64,000 bases of DNA from Aphis gossypii (lineage: Eukaryota; Arthropoda; Insecta; Hemiptera; Aphididae): assembly GCF_020184175.1 (NCBI RefSeq), contig NC_065530.1, forward strand, positions 40,835,260 to 40,899,259, written 5' to 3'. Positions within the stretch are counted from its first letter, which is position 1. Every line of letters begins with the position of its first letter. Positions 61,800-64,000 of this stretch are shown one piece after another. The position numbers were made by a program, and so were the translations under genes. A model generated the notes under the pieces. That model had not been told where the DNA came from, ran no database searches, and saw only the letters and a program-made list of their open reading frames with translations.

Positions 61800-64000
61800 A
61801 TCTCTACTTTTTTGATAATGATATTGTTGGTTTAATCACAGACACTACACCAATCTAAATAAAAAATATTACTTACATAATGTTAATCATAAAGTCTACT
61901 ATTTAATTATTGTACATCATAAATCATAATATCTTATCTATAGTTTTATGTTCTAAATGTGTTGTTCTTTATTTTACGTTCGTTCTTTCTACTCCCCAAG
62001 ATTTTATTACCTAGGCCAGGTATTGGATAGTATTGTTATAGTGCTCGTCTACTTTTGATGTTCATTTTTTTGTTTTATGGCAAGTAATTATTTATTTTTA
62101 TTTCATAATAAACAAAACGTCTTCTTTTTGTTGTTAAAGTCTGTATGATATTATAATTATATTAGAACATACTGATTTTTTACTATTGAAATATTTTGCT
62201 AAGTATTATGACTACCTATATTGTGTTAATATACTTAATGCTACTTATATTTACTTATATTTGTTTGATGTCATTTAAGAATATATTTTTAGATATTTTT
62301 AATTTATTTTAATTCACTTTTTTTTAAGTACACTATCTAAGTGTCAGTAAAAACATTATTTTTCTGTACTTCTTACTTCATCTTTAGATTTTATTAGGGG
62401 TTTACAATCAAATGTTTCGTGCTTTGTTGTTCCAATATTACCTACATATTTTAATATTATTATTACTTATTATTTTAATAAACAAAATTTAAAAACATAA
62501 CACATTACTGAAATTTTAAAAATTCATATAGGTATTTTACTAAAACTTAGAAAGATCTATCAGTTATTATTAAAACAATATCAATAGAACAGAACATGTA
62601 TTACAATTTGAATAGGTATTAAAAACTATAACAAAGTAGGTATGTATCCTAATTAATAATTTATAATACCTGATGTAGTGATATTATAACTACATAGGTA
62701 GTTACTAGTTACACAAAAATTAATAATTTAAAAATAATAATGTTCCCAACCATTATTATATCTATTAGAAATATGTAAACCATAATTTACTGATGTTATT
62801 TATATTACTATATTACTATTAGACATGAATCTAATAAAAGTTTTTATATGAGTTTCAATTATTACTATTAGTTATTCATGTTACCTATCATTTTGACCAA
62901 AAATATATTGAATATTAATGTTTTTGTAATTAATTTTCTTGTACTATTATTCATAAATTACTGTTAATTATTTATATTTCAATGTACCATGCATTTATAA
63001 TATATTCACCTATATTCTTTAGATAGGTATTTTTAAGAAATAAGGATTAACTGTTAGGTGTACATACCTGCTTAATTATAATAATTTAAATAATTTGATA
63101 ACACTAATTACCAAGGTATCTCATAAAAATGTTCTTAATGATAACATATTTAGCACTCATATAAACATTTTATTTTTAACACTTATTTACTACTACTTTA
63201 AATTTAATAATTTTGCCATATTATCTGCTATAATTTATATTGTAATTTTACTTTTTAATTTAATATAAAACTTATGTTAGCAATTTATTTAATGTTAAAA
63301 TACATTTATTACTCAAAGCATTATTTTAAGTAACTTATTTCATTAGGTATAATATTAAAAATTAAATAACTTAATATTAATACAAATAAATTATTAAATG
63401 TCTGGCCAATTATCAATTAATTATTTTTGAAATTGAATTATTATATATTAATTTAGACAATATGACATTGATTTAGAATTTATAGCCATAGGTATTAAAA
63501 TGTTATTAGTTAACCAACAATTGAAATAAATAAGTCTTTTGCTACTCAAATAAATGATAAAATACTTATTTTTTAATAATTAATCATTAATAATAAAATT
63601 ATTATTAGTTTTTCTTAGGATGAAAATAAGAACTATTATTAGCCTGTTTTCTATTGTTTATTGTATTATATACTATTAATTGTTTTATATCTAATAATAG
63701 TTTATAATTAATTTATAATACTATAGTACTATTGGTATTTGGTATGGTGCCTTGGTGGTAATTTTATTTTTATATTTATAAAATGTAAATATTATATTAT
63801 TATGTTTTTTACTTTTTACTAACATTTTTATCTAGATAATTTCAATTAGTCATGTTTTAAATAATGATTTACTGTTGATAATATCATTATGTTTTTTCAA
63901 TATGTCTTTATCAAACAACATTATTATTATTAATATTATTATCAATATTATCAGTTTAATAAAATAAATTATTTTGTTATTTGTAGTTTTATCCTTTTAA
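61800..64000 (+). other. AT-rich presumed intron, no exon seen
   Basis: Composition returns to the AT-rich background. No open frame with splice signals or protein character was recognised to the window end. Confidence 0.4.

Overview
This is AT-rich eukaryotic nuclear DNA. Spliced genes, long introns, MITEs, a tRNA-derived SINE, a mariner-type transposon and insect-type gene families all point to an insect. The frequent TAGGTA/TACCTA-type words, the strong AT bias and the style of the SLC36, FCF1 and F-box genes suggest an aphid or close hemipteran. That placement is inference; no species is claimed.

Layout. 1-7657 (-): nine coding exons of an SLC36-type proton-coupled amino-acid transporter, missing only its extreme C-terminus. 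7.7-16.7 kb: a repeat-rich region with a degenerate internally repeated ORF (12.3-12.85 kb), a hAT-type MITE with an exact 8-bp target duplication (13.1-13.8 kb), and a tRNA-derived SINE split by a foldback MITE (15.1-15.5 kb). 16.7-19.2 kb (+): a small two-exon gene of unknown function, with a decayed copy of its second exon 3.3 kb upstream. 19.5-20.8 and 28.5-30.4 kb: copies of one dispersed repeat in opposite orientations. 24.4-28.4 kb (-): a CCCH zinc-finger gene of the ZC3H4/ZC3H6/suppressor-of-sable type that keeps its introns but carries stops, frameshifts and a lost zinc ligand.

30.9-43.8 kb (+): the chaperonin gene CCT4 in ten exons. Its 9.5-kb fifth intron holds a 3.3-kb satellite-like tandem array (460-bp unit, traces of about 115-bp sub-units, and a 920-bp higher-order period) and a complete intronless CD36/SCARB-type receptor gene on the same strand. 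45.9-47.6 kb (-): a two-exon F-box protein. 50.1-54.6 kb (-): the pre-rRNA processing nuclease gene FCF1. Its first coding exon is only the ATG, and its first intron is almost wholly a dead Tc1/mariner-type element with long terminal inverted repeats and further repeats nested inside it.

57.7-61.5 kb: a sharp switch to GC/CpG-rich sequence with a TATA-containing candidate promoter, many microsatellites and one short first coding exon (59726-59794, +). It appears to be the 5' end of a gene whose remaining exons lie past 64 kb. The functional genes are housekeeping or membrane genes and do not form a pathway together. The unusual content is the nested architecture and the mobile DNA.
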